64,000 nucleotides of DNA, taken from assembly GCA_034670405.1 (NCBI GenBank), contig JAXDDX010000012.1, forward strand, positions 2,015,501-2,079,500. The letters run 5' to 3'. This document shows positions 45,880-60,800 of the stretch, piece by piece. The notes below the pieces were generated by a model. The model ran no database searches, was not told the DNA's origin, and saw only the letters and a list, made by a program, of their open reading frames with translations. Every line of letters begins with the position of its first letter. The first letter of the stretch is position 1. The translations under genes and the position numbers were made by a program. The stretch comes from Hoplostethus atlanticus (taxonomy: Eukaryota > Chordata > Actinopteri > Trachichthyiformes > Trachichthyidae).

Positions 45880-48800
45880 TAGCTGTGACTCAGGTGGGGA
45901 CTGTGAGTGTCTGTGTACGGCCATCGCTGCCTACGCCGAGGAGTGTAACCGTCGAGGGGTCTATATCCGCTGGAGGTCCCAGGAGCTCTGTCGTATGTCA
46001 AAGACTCACACACACACATACACGCTCACACACACACACACAAACTGGATTTATCCAATGTCACATGTTACCGTTGAACACATGTACTCCCTTCTTACTT
46101 CCTCCTGTCTGTAACTTCTCTGTCTTGATCTCTCTCTCTTTCTCTTTCTCATCCCCTGTAGCCCTACAGTGTGAGAACGGTCTGGTGTACGAGGCCTGCG
46201 GTCCAGCTTGTTCTCCCTCCTGTCCCAGTGCAGAGCAGAGTCCCGACTCTCAGTGTGGGGCGCTCTCCTGCGTGGAGGGCTGCTTCTGCCCCGCTGGCGC
46301 CGTCCGACATGGTTAGACAGATTTGACAAACTAAATTTCTTCCACCCCACTAAATCCAGTTTGTAGGGACGTTTAGCAAATACTGTTTAGTTTGTCTTAA
46401 GTTTATGCTAAGGCTTGTGAAAGGCTTCTAGAGTATCCCCTGCTCCCTTATCTGAAACAAAGGTTCTTCACCACCTGGATGTCAATGTTTCCTGACTGTA
46501 TAGTCCAGACGATGGTTCATCACTGTGTCCTCACCCCTAACTAACCCCCCTCTACAGGTGATAGTTGTGTAGTTCCCGCTCAGTGTCCATGTGAATGGGA
46601 GGGCTCCATGTTTCCACCTGGGACCAGTGTCAGTCGACACTGCCAGAACTGGTCAGTCGATCTAAATGTTACTGAAAGCATATTCCACTTTTTGTTCAGA
46701 AATAATCAAGACAGTGCACATGACAATAAAAAGTAAGAATACCCTAGAATAAGGCAATGAAATGAAGAGGGAAAAGTTCATGGAGATGCCTGTGTGTTGT
46801 GTGTATGTCCATATACACAGTAGTCTACTTACAAAATACTGACTCATGACGTGCAGCTGGTTCTTAGTGTTGAGTTTAGGGTTTGGTGGTAACAGCTACA
46901 TGAAGGTTGTGAGTGGACATGGGTGACTACTGTTAAAAGGTGAATGAATGCAGTCGGTGGGGTTTCTCCTGTGCATCTGTCCAGTTCCTGTGCGGACGGC
47001 GTGTGGCGGTGTGAGGGTTTGGCTTGCCCCCCTCCCTCCCCTCCCTGTCAGGAGTCAGAGTTTCGCTGTGCGGGGGGGCGCTGCGTCCCGTCCCAGTGGG
47101 TGTGTGACAATGAGGACGACTGTGGCGACGGTTCGGATGAGATCTGCCCATCCACCTGCTCTCCGGAGCAGTTCCGCTGCACCAGCAGACCAAGGTGAAT
47201 TCAACCCCACTTAGTTCAACTTCTGTTTGTGGAGATGATGGATAGTTCTTTCTGATATAGAATAGAATACAATAGAATAGAAGAGGTGAAGATTCAGAAT
47301 TAAGGTAAAATATCTCAATAATACAGTTTTTACTACATTTTATTAACAGACATGATTTGTTGAAAATGATATTATCAAGTGTTCTTAGTTTTATAGTGCA
47401 TGGGTATAGAGAAGTGAAGTGTCTCACCCCTGGCCATGGTGCTTGTCATCAACATGAGGGCACAACCTCAACCCTTTGTCAATAAATAGACTTTGACCTT
47501 TGGCATTTTTACATTTGAAAGATTCTTCAATGCAAGAATAAAATGTATTTCCTGAATAAAGTGACTTGACCTCCGACCCTGCAGTGGACCCTGTTTGGAC
47601 CTGGTCCTGCGCTGTGATGGCCGTGCGGACTGCGCCGACCAATCAGATGAGGAGTTCTGTGGGCCTGCCACCCCAGTGCCTCTGTGCCCGCCAGGAGAGT
47701 TCCAGTGTGCCAATGGGAAGTGCCTACCCGCCAACCGTGTATGTGACGGACGGCTGGACTGTGGCTTCGCTGATGGGTCTGACGAGCAAGGTACTCTTCT
47801 TTTTCATCAAACTCTGCTGAGCAAGTCTTTCCAGTCTTGTTTCCTTCCTAAGGGTCAACTGACTGAATGGTGTCTTTTCTGTGTGTGTGTGACTGTGTGC
47901 TGGACGCCCCAGACTGTGGCGTGGTGTGTGACGAGGGGGAGTTCCTGTGTGCCGGAGGACGCTGTATTCTGTACCTCCACCGGTGTGACGGACATGACGA
48001 CTGCGGGGACCTCAGCGATGAGAGAGGGTGTGTTTTCAGCTCTTTCTACGTAGAAGGTTGAGTCACTTTTTGGGGAAGTGAACAGTTCAATGGACTGGCA
48101 GAGGTCTCGCACTGTACAACACAGTGGTTACTATAGTTTTGTATCTAGACGGCGTAGTTCAATTCACAACCAGATTTAAGATTTAAAATTTAGACATTTT
48201 CTGTGATTGAGAGCTAGCATGACATGATATGAATAGTTGATGTGGTAGAGCCCGCCCATATTTCACTGCAAGCAGGTTCAGTCAAATACTGAGATTGTTT
48301 GGCAAATATTATGTTCATGGCACATGGATTGTACCTTCTTTTTGTTCTGTTTCCTCCCAGTTCTCCAGTCCAGTGAATGATGCATCTGTTTTTACTGGTT
48401 TCCAGATGTGTGTGTGCTCCGGGGGAGTTTCAGTGTCCCGGAGACCAGTGTGTCCCTGCAGACAGAGTGTGTGACGGACACAGAGACTGTCCTTCTGGAA
48501 CAGATGAAGCCATCTGTCCAAGTAAAGGTACAAACAACGATACAGCACGGACTGTTTCATAATTCAAATGCTACTATACTACGAGTATGAAATGAAATTC
48601 TGGACATGATAGATGTATAATCGGTGTTTATTTTGTGTGTGTATCTGTCCAATAAGGGTGGTTTATAATCTGTCTCTATGACCTTCTTGGTCTTTTTGCC
48701 TTTGACACCAATCTTTTACTTTATGTGAGCGATATCATACACAGGACAATCCTTGGGCAATTAAAATCTCTTGATTCATGAAGACAATATGTTGTAAATG

Positions 48801-51800
48801 AAGGAGAGGGAGTTTCAAGCTTTGAGAGAAATGGATAGGAAGATGTTCATAGTATTTTGTACTCTCGGTATTAGCTGGTGACACATGTAGTTTAATGACC
48901 TGCTCTTGGTGGCAGTGACCTGTGCTCCTGGCCAGTTTGCCTGCAGTGATGGTACCTGTATAACGGGGCGTAAGCTGTGTGACGGAACAACAGACTGTCC
49001 GGGTGGAGAGGACGAGAACGGGACCAATTGCCACACCGTTACCGTGGCAGCATCACCGGCACCCCCCACTATGCCCACTTCAGGTAATGGCAGTCTTAGT
49101 TTTAGGGATAATAGAGAATCCCTTTGTTGAACCCTGAATGTTTTCATTCTGTTTTCCACTGGTTTCTAAACCACCACTTGAACTAACCATAGAGTCAACC
49201 ATACTCAGAGTTGGTAGTCTAACATTCTCAGTATTGGATAGTGATAAGTTAGGGGTTCACTAGTCCAATGAGGAAGGTTGGTGACAGAAGCTTTATACTC
49301 CAGATCCTCTCCTCTCCCTCCCTGCAATCACAATATTAACAATACAAATTCATTGTATCTTATCTTCTAATATGTCTCCTATACTCTCCCTGTTTCTGCA
49401 GCCTGTAGGCCCTATGAGTTTGGCTGTGCCAGCGGTGGGCAGTGTGTGCCCCAGGCCTGGCGTTGTGATGGGGAGACAGACTGTATGGATGGTAGTGATG
49501 AGCAGCAGTGCCCTGCGGTTGCCTGTGGCCCCGGCCAGGTTCCCTGCCTCAGCGGGGACCAGTGTGTTGACCACCAGCAGCTCTGTGACGGGACCCCACA
49601 CTGCAGGGACGCCTCAGATGAGAGCATAGACAACTGTGGTAAGTTGATTTTACTTAGATGCCACTATTTTTAGGCAGTTGTGTTTTAAGTAACGCTCATG
49701 TCTTCAAGATTAAAAACCAACGTTTTTCAGAAACGCATTCGTGTTTAATATTAAAGCGTCAATTGTTCTCCAAGAGTAGCAAAATTGTTCTCAGTCCTTT
49801 GGTTCTTTTGATTCAGGCACCTTCCGGAACTGCAAGGTTGCGGCAGATTTTGTGGCAGACCTCTTGTTGTTGTTCATGTGTTACCATCGTCATTATGTTG
49901 ACTTTATATTGATTGCTTTTTTCCATGTTCATCTTTCAGCCCCTTCAGTGCTCATTCATTGTTTTCATTCATTGTAACAGCACCTTGAATTGCCATGACA
50001 GTGAATGTATACATCAGTTTGTGCACTTCTATATAGTATGTTTCGATTCAATGGACATGCAGACTTGCTGGTGCACTAATATTACATTTCTATTTCTATT
50101 AGGCTCTACTCGGATACCTCCCTGCCCAGGCAGCTTCCCATGTGACAACCGCACCTGCGTGAACATGTCACAAGTGTGTAACGGCGTTCCAGACTGTCCG
50201 CGGGGCGACGATGAGCTGGTGTGTGGTGAGTTCTCACTAGAGAATAGGAAGGGAGGGATGGGAGGGAGGAAGGACGATAGGAAGATAGGAATTAAGAAAG
50301 TAATCAAGGAGGGAATGAAGCAAGGGAAGATGAAGTGAAGGAAGGATCAAGTGAAGAAACCAAGGAATTGGGTGAAAAAGGAAAGAAGGAAGAAAGGAAG
50401 GAATGACCAAGGGATTGGACCTAGGAAGAGGGAAACATAAATGAAGTGTGTACCCAGGATTACAGATTCCAGAGTCTGCCATATTTACTAATTTGATGGA
50501 TCTTTTGTAATCCCTGGTATGTTTGATAATATTTTTCATGTCTTGTCTTGTTCATGTTGTGTCTCCAGATAAGACCGTCACACCAGTGCCCCCTGGTAGT
50601 AGGAACATCACTGTCACCTGTCCTGAATTCACCTGCATGGATGGATCCTGTGTCCCCTTCAACACGGTAGGTGCTGTGGGGGCTGGAAAAAAAGAAATCA
50701 TCTGAAATGGTCACTGCTTTTTGGATATTGATTTCTTTGTATTGAAAATTTTGGAAAGCTCCAAAATATGTGATGACATATGATGTCTAACCGTCTCAGT
50801 TAATTCTATTTGATCCACATCCCTTCCCTACCCCCCCCTCTTATTTCCTCCCAAGGTGTGTAATGGTGTGGCAGACTGCCCAGACTCCTCACAAGCACCA
50901 CTAGGGGGCCCCTCAGATGAGCAGGGCTGTAGGAGCTGGGGCCCTTGGGGACCCTGGAGCCCCTGCAGCGCCTCCTGTGGGACCGGCTCCATCAGCCGGC
51001 AGAGAGACTGCCCCCCAGGGGACCCACTGCACCTCTGTCGCGGCCAGGATGTCCAGAGGCAGCAGTGCTTCAATACCACCTGCCCCGGTGAGGAAGCAGA
51101 CGCAAATACAAAAGATAATGATGTTTCAGGACCATTGCAGTAATGTGTGAAAATTAATTGGTTTTTTGGCCTGAGATTAGTCTAATACTAAGTTGGAACT
51201 AATTAATTTGATTTAATTCTCTGTGAATCTCCACACAAGCAACAGCAATATATAGCCAGTGCTAATACTAAATGAATGAGAGTCCCAGGGACAATATGCT
51301 TTATAATTCTTGGTTTCTTAAAAACTCTCCTGATGAGAAGAGGAAACACAAAGGAATATGGAAGAGTGGGCAATATTGTCACAGGACGTCACATGAGCAT
51401 GGACAGGACGTCACATGAGCATGGAAGCTGTAAACTAGGCATATAAGACACGAGTAGTCTAATGTTTTACCCACTTAGTTTGACAAATATTGATCAGATT
51501 GCTGAGAATTGTGCCTGATGATTTCCCCTTCTCCAGTGGATGGCCAGTGGCTGCCGTGGGTGAGCTGGTCTAACTGTTCCAGTGGCTGTGGTGGAGTGGA
51601 GGTCAGACACAGAGGCTGCATCCCTCCTCGCTATGGGGGCCGAGATTGTTCCCAGCTCCCCGGACAATCCAACCTGGCAATGGAAATCAGTAAGGACCGT
51701 CTGTAAAAATAAACTAAACTGAAGTAAAACTGAAGTGAAACTCAAAAAGTCTACTTTTTAATAATACCAGAGGAAGAAGGCATTCAGGACGTGGTCGTGT

Positions 51801-54800
51801 AAATCCAATGTGGTGACCTACACCGTGGATGGCATTTTGCAGATGACGCCAAATCAATTTGTAACCCACCAAATTGAATCCTCTTCAGGTTCGCGGGGTG
51901 CTGGAGGCAATGTCAGCATATATTGGGAAACACCTTGGACAAGTCCATTGCAGTGTAACAGTATTATTTAGTCAACAAAAGACTTACGTTACCTACTATC
52001 CTAAATCACACTATTTGTTCACATTTTTCAATCTTGAGAGATTTCAAATGAACAAACACTTTTCCATCTAATCAAAATACTGTCCATATATCATGGCTTC
52101 ACAACTAACAATGACTTGTTATGAGCTCAAAATATTATAAAAATTTTTGATGAATTTAAACAAGCATCTGCCTTCAACCACAACCACAGGAAGAAGGACA
52201 TGAACAGCATTTTGAGGTGAAAATAATGTTATTTGTCATTCTCTTTCTTATCCTGCTTCGTCTCTTTCCTCACCTCTTCAATCTCTCCTCCCTACTCTCT
52301 CCCTTTTCTTCCCCGTCCCCCTCCAGAGCCTTGTCCTGAGGATGGTTGTGCCAACACCAGCTGCCCCAGTGGCCTGGTGAGGCATAGTTGTGCTCCCTGC
52401 CCTGTATCCTGTGCCCACATCAACAGTGGGACTACCTGTGATCCCAAGGCACCCTGCTTCTCAGGTCAGATCCCAGGATCTTTTGGGCTGTGTATTGCCC
52501 AGTTTTAGACCATCATTACATATTTTATTATATTTTGGAAATATCCCAGAGAATTCCATATGTACCACATAATGCTTTCATTTTTGTAGACGTCTGCTAA
52601 ACTTTCACTTAAACCGCTCTTTTAAACAGCTACTCAGGGGGGTGGAAGATGTGCCACCACACTCTCCATCAAAAAGCCATCTTCATTATTAAAACTGCGA
52701 TGTTATGGTCACTAGGACCTTCATCAGAGCCTCTCTCATCAACTTCTTATACAGGCCACTGAACCAGAACGTTGCTCAGGAGACAGTTTGGAAAACCGTA
52801 TGCTCTAAATTGTTGCCTCTTGCAATTTTGAAGTTGAAGTTTGAAGTCAATTCTGAGATTTCAATATTTCGTCTGCAGGTTGCTGGTGTCCGGAGGGCCG
52901 GGTGATGAGCCACACGCAGCAGTGTGTGTTACCAGAGGAGTGTGTGTGTGAGGTGGCTGGTGTACGCTACTGGCCGGGTCAGCAGGTGAAGGTGGACTGT
53001 GAGATCTGTGTGTGTGAGAGAGGAAAGCCTCAGCGATGCCAGCCCAACCCAGAGTGCTCAGGTCAGTTTGTTTAATACACACAACCCAGTTCAAGTTCAA
53101 GTTCAAGTTCGAGGGTGTGGGTGATTGTTACCACACAGCAAGCATCCCTCTTAATCTAACTGAGCTTTCAAGGCCTTTTGTTAGTTGGAGTGTGTATGAC
53201 AAAGCTGATCAGGTGAATCTTATTGATTTCACCTATTCAATACACATCAAACATGAAGGGGAGGTGTAGATGAAGAACAAAGGTTGAAGAAGATTTTTAC
53301 ACCTTGAGTCCATGCTTCCACTACCTCCTGAAATATAATAGCTAACTGTGTCCTACTGTAGTGCACTGTGGCTGGTCATCATGGTCTGAGTGGGGGGAGT
53401 GTTTGGGCCCCTGCGGTGTCCAGAGTGTACAGTGGTCGTTCCGCAGCCCCAACAACCCCACCAAGCACGGAGATGGGAGGACGTGCCGAGGAATCTACCG
53501 GAAAGCCCGCCGGTAAGTCGCCATATTGTCGTGAGCCCGTCAGCTCTCGTCACTCTTACTGTCTACTCAGTTCGATTTAATGTTACCTAGTTTTGTTTCC
53601 ACAATCTTGCAAGACTTAAATAAGCTCAAGTCTCTAATCAATACACCACTAGCCTCAGGAACTATGTCCATGGCACAGAGGGTTCAGAACATATTGCACG
53701 CCTTTGCCTTCCTACTCAGTTATAGTACAGCCCAGTCTTGTTCAACCACATAATGATATATACACACAGTGACATTCATAGGCTGCTGTCTATTGTAGGT
53801 CTTGCACTGTCCCCCAAATATGAGGTCCTGTTGGTTAGTGTTTGTCCTTGACCCCATGCATTTGTGCGTGCATGCATTCCTGCATGTATTTGTGCATGTG
53901 TGTGTGTTCAGCTGCCAGACAGACCCCTGTGAGGAGTGTGAGTACCAGGCTCAGTCCCATGCAGTAGGAGACAGGTGGCGGACAGGCCAGTGCCAGTTAT
54001 GCTACTGTCTGCCCAACCTCACAGTGCAGTGTTCCCCCTACTGTCCCTATGCTGTCACTGGATGCCCACAGGTAAGTAGGGAAGGGTGTGTGTGTGTATT
54101 TATGTATGTTGTCGCTGTTGGATGAAAACCTTGCATCTCCAAAATGTCAACTAAGAAAAACAGGTTTGTTTTTAGCTTGATGAAAATGCATCGATGAGTT
54201 TATGCAGTGGGGTTTCATCATCACAAGTGGTCAGATAATTTTCTCAACCCATGCAGGACCATGTAATCCTTCAACCCTAACCCTAACACCAAAACACCAA
54301 ATTGGACTTAGGAGGCTTTCACATAACAGCAATATGTAAGTGTGTGTATTGTGGCACCTCAAGGGAGAAGCCAGGAGTCACAAGCCCAATCTGAGGGCAG
54401 ATTCATGGCACAGATCACACAAACTGATCTTCAGACAGGAGGACCTTCAGCTGGTCTTCCCTGTGAACTGTAGAGTCCACTCTTAAGTCTTTTGGTGAGG
54501 TAATCAGCTCCACCTGGCTGATTAGTAACATCCTTCACCCGGGGCAAGATGGCCGACTGGCTCTTGTCTGCTGGGGAATGTAGTCCTTTCCCACAGTTTC
54601 TCAGTGGCAGATACCCCAGTCTGCCACTGTATGTTTACATGTTCAGTGCATTTTCTCTTGTGCTTCAATGCATCTGCGTTTCAACCTTATCTTGTGTAAA
54701 GAGCTCCGTCTTGATAATCTATAGCTCTGTTTCCTCTGCATCTTTTGCTTTTCCTGCACATTGTCCTGTCCCACAGCAACTTTTCCTTTGTTCCCTTGTT

Positions 54801-57800
54801 TCTTTAGGGCCAGACTCTGGTGCCTGGGGAGGGAGACAGGTGTTGCTACTGCCAAGGTAAAGTCAGAGCCATTGTTAGACTGTCTTCTGTTTAGTGGTGA
54901 TTTACTCATTATATACATGACTAACTACACTTCATGGTTACTTATCTTGACTGAGGCTGTCCATTGATGTCAATGAGGACGTCGTTATTATGGGGCTTTT
55001 CTTACTATACAAGGCCCACCTGGTTTGTCCCGTAAGGAGTAGATGCAGTTAGTGACAGGGTTTGGGGTGGGAGTCATGTTTTGCCATATTTCTATGGTTG
55101 CTAGTCACTGCTACTCACTGCAAATATGAGGCCTTGTTCATTGTATCAGACATTACAACGATTTAGAAGAAGTGACAGTGTTTTCTGTTAACCCCACAAC
55201 ACCTGCTGTAGGAGGCAATACTACTGTTGCTGTGACGACGACGAGCCCTGCCACTGTGACCTCCAAGCCAGCAGAGGGCACTACACCCCTGGTGCCCACC
55301 TACCCACTTCCTCCTGGTGGTTAGTGTATTTCTTTATGTAATTGTGTGGTATGGTTAAACTGATAACTGATATCTCAACTCACCAACATAACTCTCATCC
55401 TCTCCTCTCCTCTCTAGATGAGTGTTGGTCTCCTCTGGGTATCCAGTCTCTTCCATCCTCCAGTTTCAGCGCTTCATCCCAGCAGCCTGGTCACCCACCT
55501 GAAGCTGCTCGCCTCTACGGCTGGGACCCCCATAGGGACCTCCAGGTGCTGAACCCAGATTACGTTATTTTTTTTCAAAGCTTAAAAAAACCCATGTGTT
55601 GCAGAGTGGAAGAGACTGTCCTTCCACCCTGTGTTGGCAAACACTGTATCTTCCCTGCCAAAGTGTCCTTGAGCAAGCTTTTTAACCTTTTTATCCAGAG
55701 AAGGTTTGCTAAGGATGCATGCTCTTCATCTTCTTCATACACTGGCACACATTCCCAGTATGTGGCCCAATATGACCAATCTTATGCTGTTCCCCACTGA
55801 ACAGCTTCACTTGAGCTATTGTGGTTATCGAGGGACTGGAGAACATAACTCTGTACTGTGAGGGTGATAATGACACAAACCCATTCATCAAGGTCTGGTG
55901 TAATCTGAAGAAACTCTTATCTGCAGGGCTGGAGTCCAGAGCCGGAGGAATATAAGGACCTGCCACAGAGGAGACCTGAGGGACACAGTGGCACCACACA
56001 GAGCCCCTACCTACAGATGGACCTGCTGAAACCACACAACATCACTGGTAAAGTATGACACTAATAGGATTCAGTATTATTACTGTACTGTATTCCCTAG
56101 AGGTGCCAAAAGCTTTTATTGAAGTTAGGAATTCCTGTATGGTAAGTCTTGTATGTCAGCAACATAAATGAAATGCATGATAAGGCAGATAAAACATGTG
56201 TCACATAAACCATCAATAAGAAAGTGGATATATTTGTGAAAAGTATCTATTGGAAAATGGTCAAAAAATAATGTTTGAATGGGCTATTACACTGGTCTGG
56301 GAAAGTCACCATGTGTTGTGACTCCATGGGTTCAAGTCCTGGCAACCAAGATGTGATTTGTGTATATCAAAAGGTCATCAGAAGTGGTAAACCAGTTTCA
56401 TGGAAATGTTTCTTCTTTCCCTCCCTGTCTTTATGTCTTTTTCATTCTCAATCTCTCACGATCCTTGCCCCTGGGCCTCTCTCTCTCTCCCTCTCTTCCC
56501 TCTTCTTTCTCATCTTCTTTCTTTATATCTTTCTCTCACCCCTCCCTCTCTTTGCCTGCTCCAGGTGTGCTGACCCAGGGTGGTGGTGTGTTTGACACTT
56601 ATGTGTCCAGCTTCTACCTTCAGTTCAGTCAGGACGGTAGACAGTGGTACACATACCAGGAACTCATCACTGACGCCCGGCCCAGAGCCAAGGTAAGACA
56701 TCAGACCAAGTCCAAGCACTGCAGCAACTATCAAACATATACCATTTGTGTGCATGGATGAATGTGAGAGAAAATAAATTCATAATATTATTTAAAAGTA
56801 GAAATCTAGGTGTTTTACCGTTCGTCCACCAGGTTTTTCGTGGTAACCGTGATGACCGAGGGGTTGCTGAGATCCGACTGGACCGGATGGTGTCTGCTCG
56901 ATTTGTCCGCCTGCTCCCACACGACTTCCAGAACGGCATCTACCTCCGCCTTGAGATCATGGGCTGTGGAGATGGTTGGTAGATAGTTTGTATTTGTCTA
57001 TGTGTTTACATGAATTTACTTTATGTATGTCAAGGTTGTGTACATGAATGTGGATATAAAAAATAAAAAATAAAACCTCTCCTCTCCTGCAGCTTATCGC
57101 TGGTTGACCACGCCCTCTCCTCGCTCCCCAGTCTCCCCAGTAGGGGGCTGCAGAGAGAGGGAGTTCCAGTGTGAAAATGGCCGCTGTGTACCAGCAGGTC
57201 CACTGGGAGTCGTCTGTGACGGGGTCAACGACTGTGGGGACGGATCTGACGAGATGTACTGTGGTGAGCAGACCCATACTAACTCACCTGTCTTTCCCTT
57301 ACTGTTGTTTTTTTATGACCAAGTACTAGTACCCAGAGATGTAGTGGAGAGTACATTACCACCCTTTTCACATGTGGAATAAAGTTTATCCACCCTGTCA
57401 AGCAATTAAATCATTATCATCTAAATATACAGTATAGGGTGTATCAAAGTAAGAGGCTGATGCATGTTCAGTTATTTTTAAGAAAATAAAAAGTATTTCT
57501 GTTCTGAATACCAGTTCATAGTTTATAGTTTATAGTTTATAGTTCAGAGTTCATCGTTTACATCGCTGTTGCTTTGATCATTAAACAAAACTAGACTACA
57601 GCACATGAAATGTAATCAAACTGAATATACCAGAAAATGAAACCAAATTCGTCTTGGGCCATTCCCCATGTCCAGGTACACAGCCCTCCCCTACAGCCAC
57701 CAGCCCACGCAGCTGCCCCACTGGTCAGTTCTCCTGCCCTCCACCAGGGGGCTGTATCGAGGCAGCACTGCGTTGTGACGGGATCCCCCACTGTCCCAGA

Positions 57801-60800
57801 GGAGAGGACGAAACCGGCTGCCACCCACATGACAACACCACCACCCAGTCAGACAGGTGGAGGGGGCATCATTATTATTAGTAGTAGTATTAGTAGTAGT
57901 AGTATTATTGGTAGTAGTGGTAGTAGTAGATCCACCCATGCTTTCTGCTTCTAGCTAATCTCTCTATATCACTCTGTTTCTCTCTTCTAAACACTCTCAC
58001 CCTCTATGTGAGTGTTTATCTGGCTTAGATTTTTCACTACAGCTCACTCTATTCTTCTTTCTACTTATAGGCCGTACACACCCACCCCTGCCCCTCTCAG
58101 GACTCCATCCATGGCTGCTGTCACTCACCCTGCAGTAGCACCAACGGTGAGGAAACACCTCGGTGAATCATACATGTCTATTGAACTGCATCATTGGTGA
58201 ATACACATGCAGCCATTCTTAGTGTATTTCCTTATTTTCTGTTTTTTGCTGTTTTTATTTTCAGGATGGTGCCCCAGGATTTCGAGGTGAGTCTTACAAA
58301 ACAGAGACAAGTTATTTTTATTCTTTTTTTTTCAGAATCTCTTTTTTTTGCTCACACAACTCCTATTCATTTCTAATGAGAAGCTCCAGTTTTACTGCTT
58401 TCTCCATGCTTCACTGTGTTCCTAGTCACAGGCCTGAATGCCAAACTATCCATTTTTGAATGGTATTCAACTCCTGCTAATGAGACTTTTCCTGCAGGCG
58501 TCTGCTCCTCTGCCCTGGGGCTGGAGGACGGGAGGATCCGTTATGGTCAGCTGACCTCTTCCACACACCGAGAGAACAACCCTGCTGATGCAGGACGACT
58601 CAACATAGTGCCCAACGTGTGAGTGATCAGGACTTTGTATAGTAATCATAGTCTTTGTAGGTTTTAGCTATCCTACGTAGGTATTAGGTGGGTGGAGTTT
58701 TCCACATAGGACAATACATTTAAACAACCACTGAAAGTTAATTCTGTATACTTTTCTGTCCTGATGGCCAACTCAACTGGTACTCCATGTCCTTTTTCCA
58801 CCTCTGCCAGTATGCCAAAAAAACTTCTGCATTGACAAAAAGTATTTTTTTTTGGTGCCATGTACCAGTCTGATTATGGAGCCCGGTTGGAGCCCTTTGC
58901 CCACCGACCCCCAGCCATATTTCCAGGTGGATTTCCTGGAGCCGACCTGGGTATCAGGGGTCGTGACCCAGGGCTGCGAGCGCATGTGGGGCTACCTCAC
59001 CAAATACCGCCTGGCCTTCGCCCTGCAAAGCCACCACTTCACAGATTACACTGAGAACGGGAAACCTGGCGGCCCTGCTAAGGTATGTATTTGAAGATTT
59101 AAAGTCATATTTCACTTTATTAGTGTGATCGTTGTGATGTCCGTACAGGGTAGAAGAAAAGAGAAATCCAATACATTGTTCTTGTCATAAAAGGTAGAAG
59201 CCTGTATTGTCTAATTCCTTCCATGGGTTAGTGCAGAAGTGTCTCCTTGGTTGTGTCGCAGGTGTTTGAGGTGCGGATGGTGGGCAGAGCCGCAGTGACC
59301 CGCTGGCTGGGTCGGCTGGTCAGAGCTCGCTACCTGCGCATCATCCCTGTGGAGTTCAGACACACCTTCTACCTTCGTGCAGAGATCCTCGGCTGCAGAG
59401 GAGGTCAGAAGAACCACTAAGGATCTAAATACCCTGGCTTTTCAAGTTTCCAGGTCTATGTCTCTGGTCTCAGTTTTTCACCCCTGTTAGTTTTTTTGTC
59501 TGTCTGTCTGTCTGTCTGTCTGTGTCTGTCTGTCAGCAGGATATTTCATAAACCTATGATTGGATTGCCATGACATTTGGTGGACAGATCGGCCTTGGGC
59601 CAAACAGCAATTAATTCGATTTTGGTGGTGATCCAGATCTGGGATTCCTGCCATTAGGAGATTATCCTTTTTCAGCCATAACTATGAAACTAACAGAGAC
59701 AGAGACTTAACTTCAAATCCTAATGGTTGTGTTTCCAGGGTCAAGAAATCAATTTGATAGGAACTGTGTCTTGGTTTAACAGCAGGTTGGGGAATTGTTC
59801 AGTGTTGGCTGAGATTTGCTTACTTATTTATTGCTGATTTCTTTATTATCTATTTCAGATTTTTTTTCAGATAGACACCTCATCAAGATGAGTGACAAGT
59901 GTTGGGGTGTGAACTTGGCCAACTGAGGGGGAGGAGGGCGGGACTAACAGTACACTTCCTGCTACAAGGCGAAAAGTTGTATATTGTAGCTTTAATAACT
60001 AGTGGATGCAAAACTGACCTCACATCAGTGTTTGTAGCCAACAACTCTTCCTCCCACTATTGTAGATGAGCTGGTGACCCCCAGCAGGGTGACCACATCT
60101 TCCTCTGGTGGTGGGAAGGTGACAGTGCAGCGCTGTAAGCCGGGCCAGTTTGCCTGTCACCACAGTGATGAGTGCGTCTCGGTCTCAGTGCTTTGTGACG
60201 GTCGGCTGGACTGCAAGGATCACTCAGACGAGATCAACTGTGGTGAGAGCTGACAGATTTGTGGTCAAAATCCCTACATCTAACACCCCTAACCACCAAA
60301 ACTTCAAACCCCAATTATATTGACTAACTTTCCAGGGACAAGTGGAGCAATGACTGACTCAGTGTGATAAATTATGAGACCTCGGTCACCAAACTATCAG
60401 CTGAGAGGGAACATTGGTCCTGAATGCTCCCTGATGTGATTTATTTTTGATATGGCTTCCAAATAAATGTATTTCAATGTTTGTGTGATTTTTGATCAAG
60501 TTAGATTCAAGTTACATTTCTTTGCATTGCTGTCAATTTATTAGACAGATAGATTAAGATATAGAAATGTACGACAACTTCCTACCTCTCACTTTGTTTG
60601 CTCATTTTCCATCTGTCTGTAACACACACACACACACACACACACCGAACCTTTCAGGTACAGCTCCAACGAGAGGCTCCCCTGGGGTGCGGAACCGGAC
60701 CAGCCCCACAGGAAGACCAGGTTTCCACGGTGACGGTACGACGGGTGTTCCCGGCCTTCATACCACCAAGTCCCAAGGTGGCCATCCCGGTGTGGCTACC

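Noticed and set aside
50237-50440. Purine-rich GGAAGGAAGA tract as a possible exon extension
   Set aside because: It follows a good donor (GTGTGTG|GTGAGT) for exon 33 and is low-complexity intron sequence.
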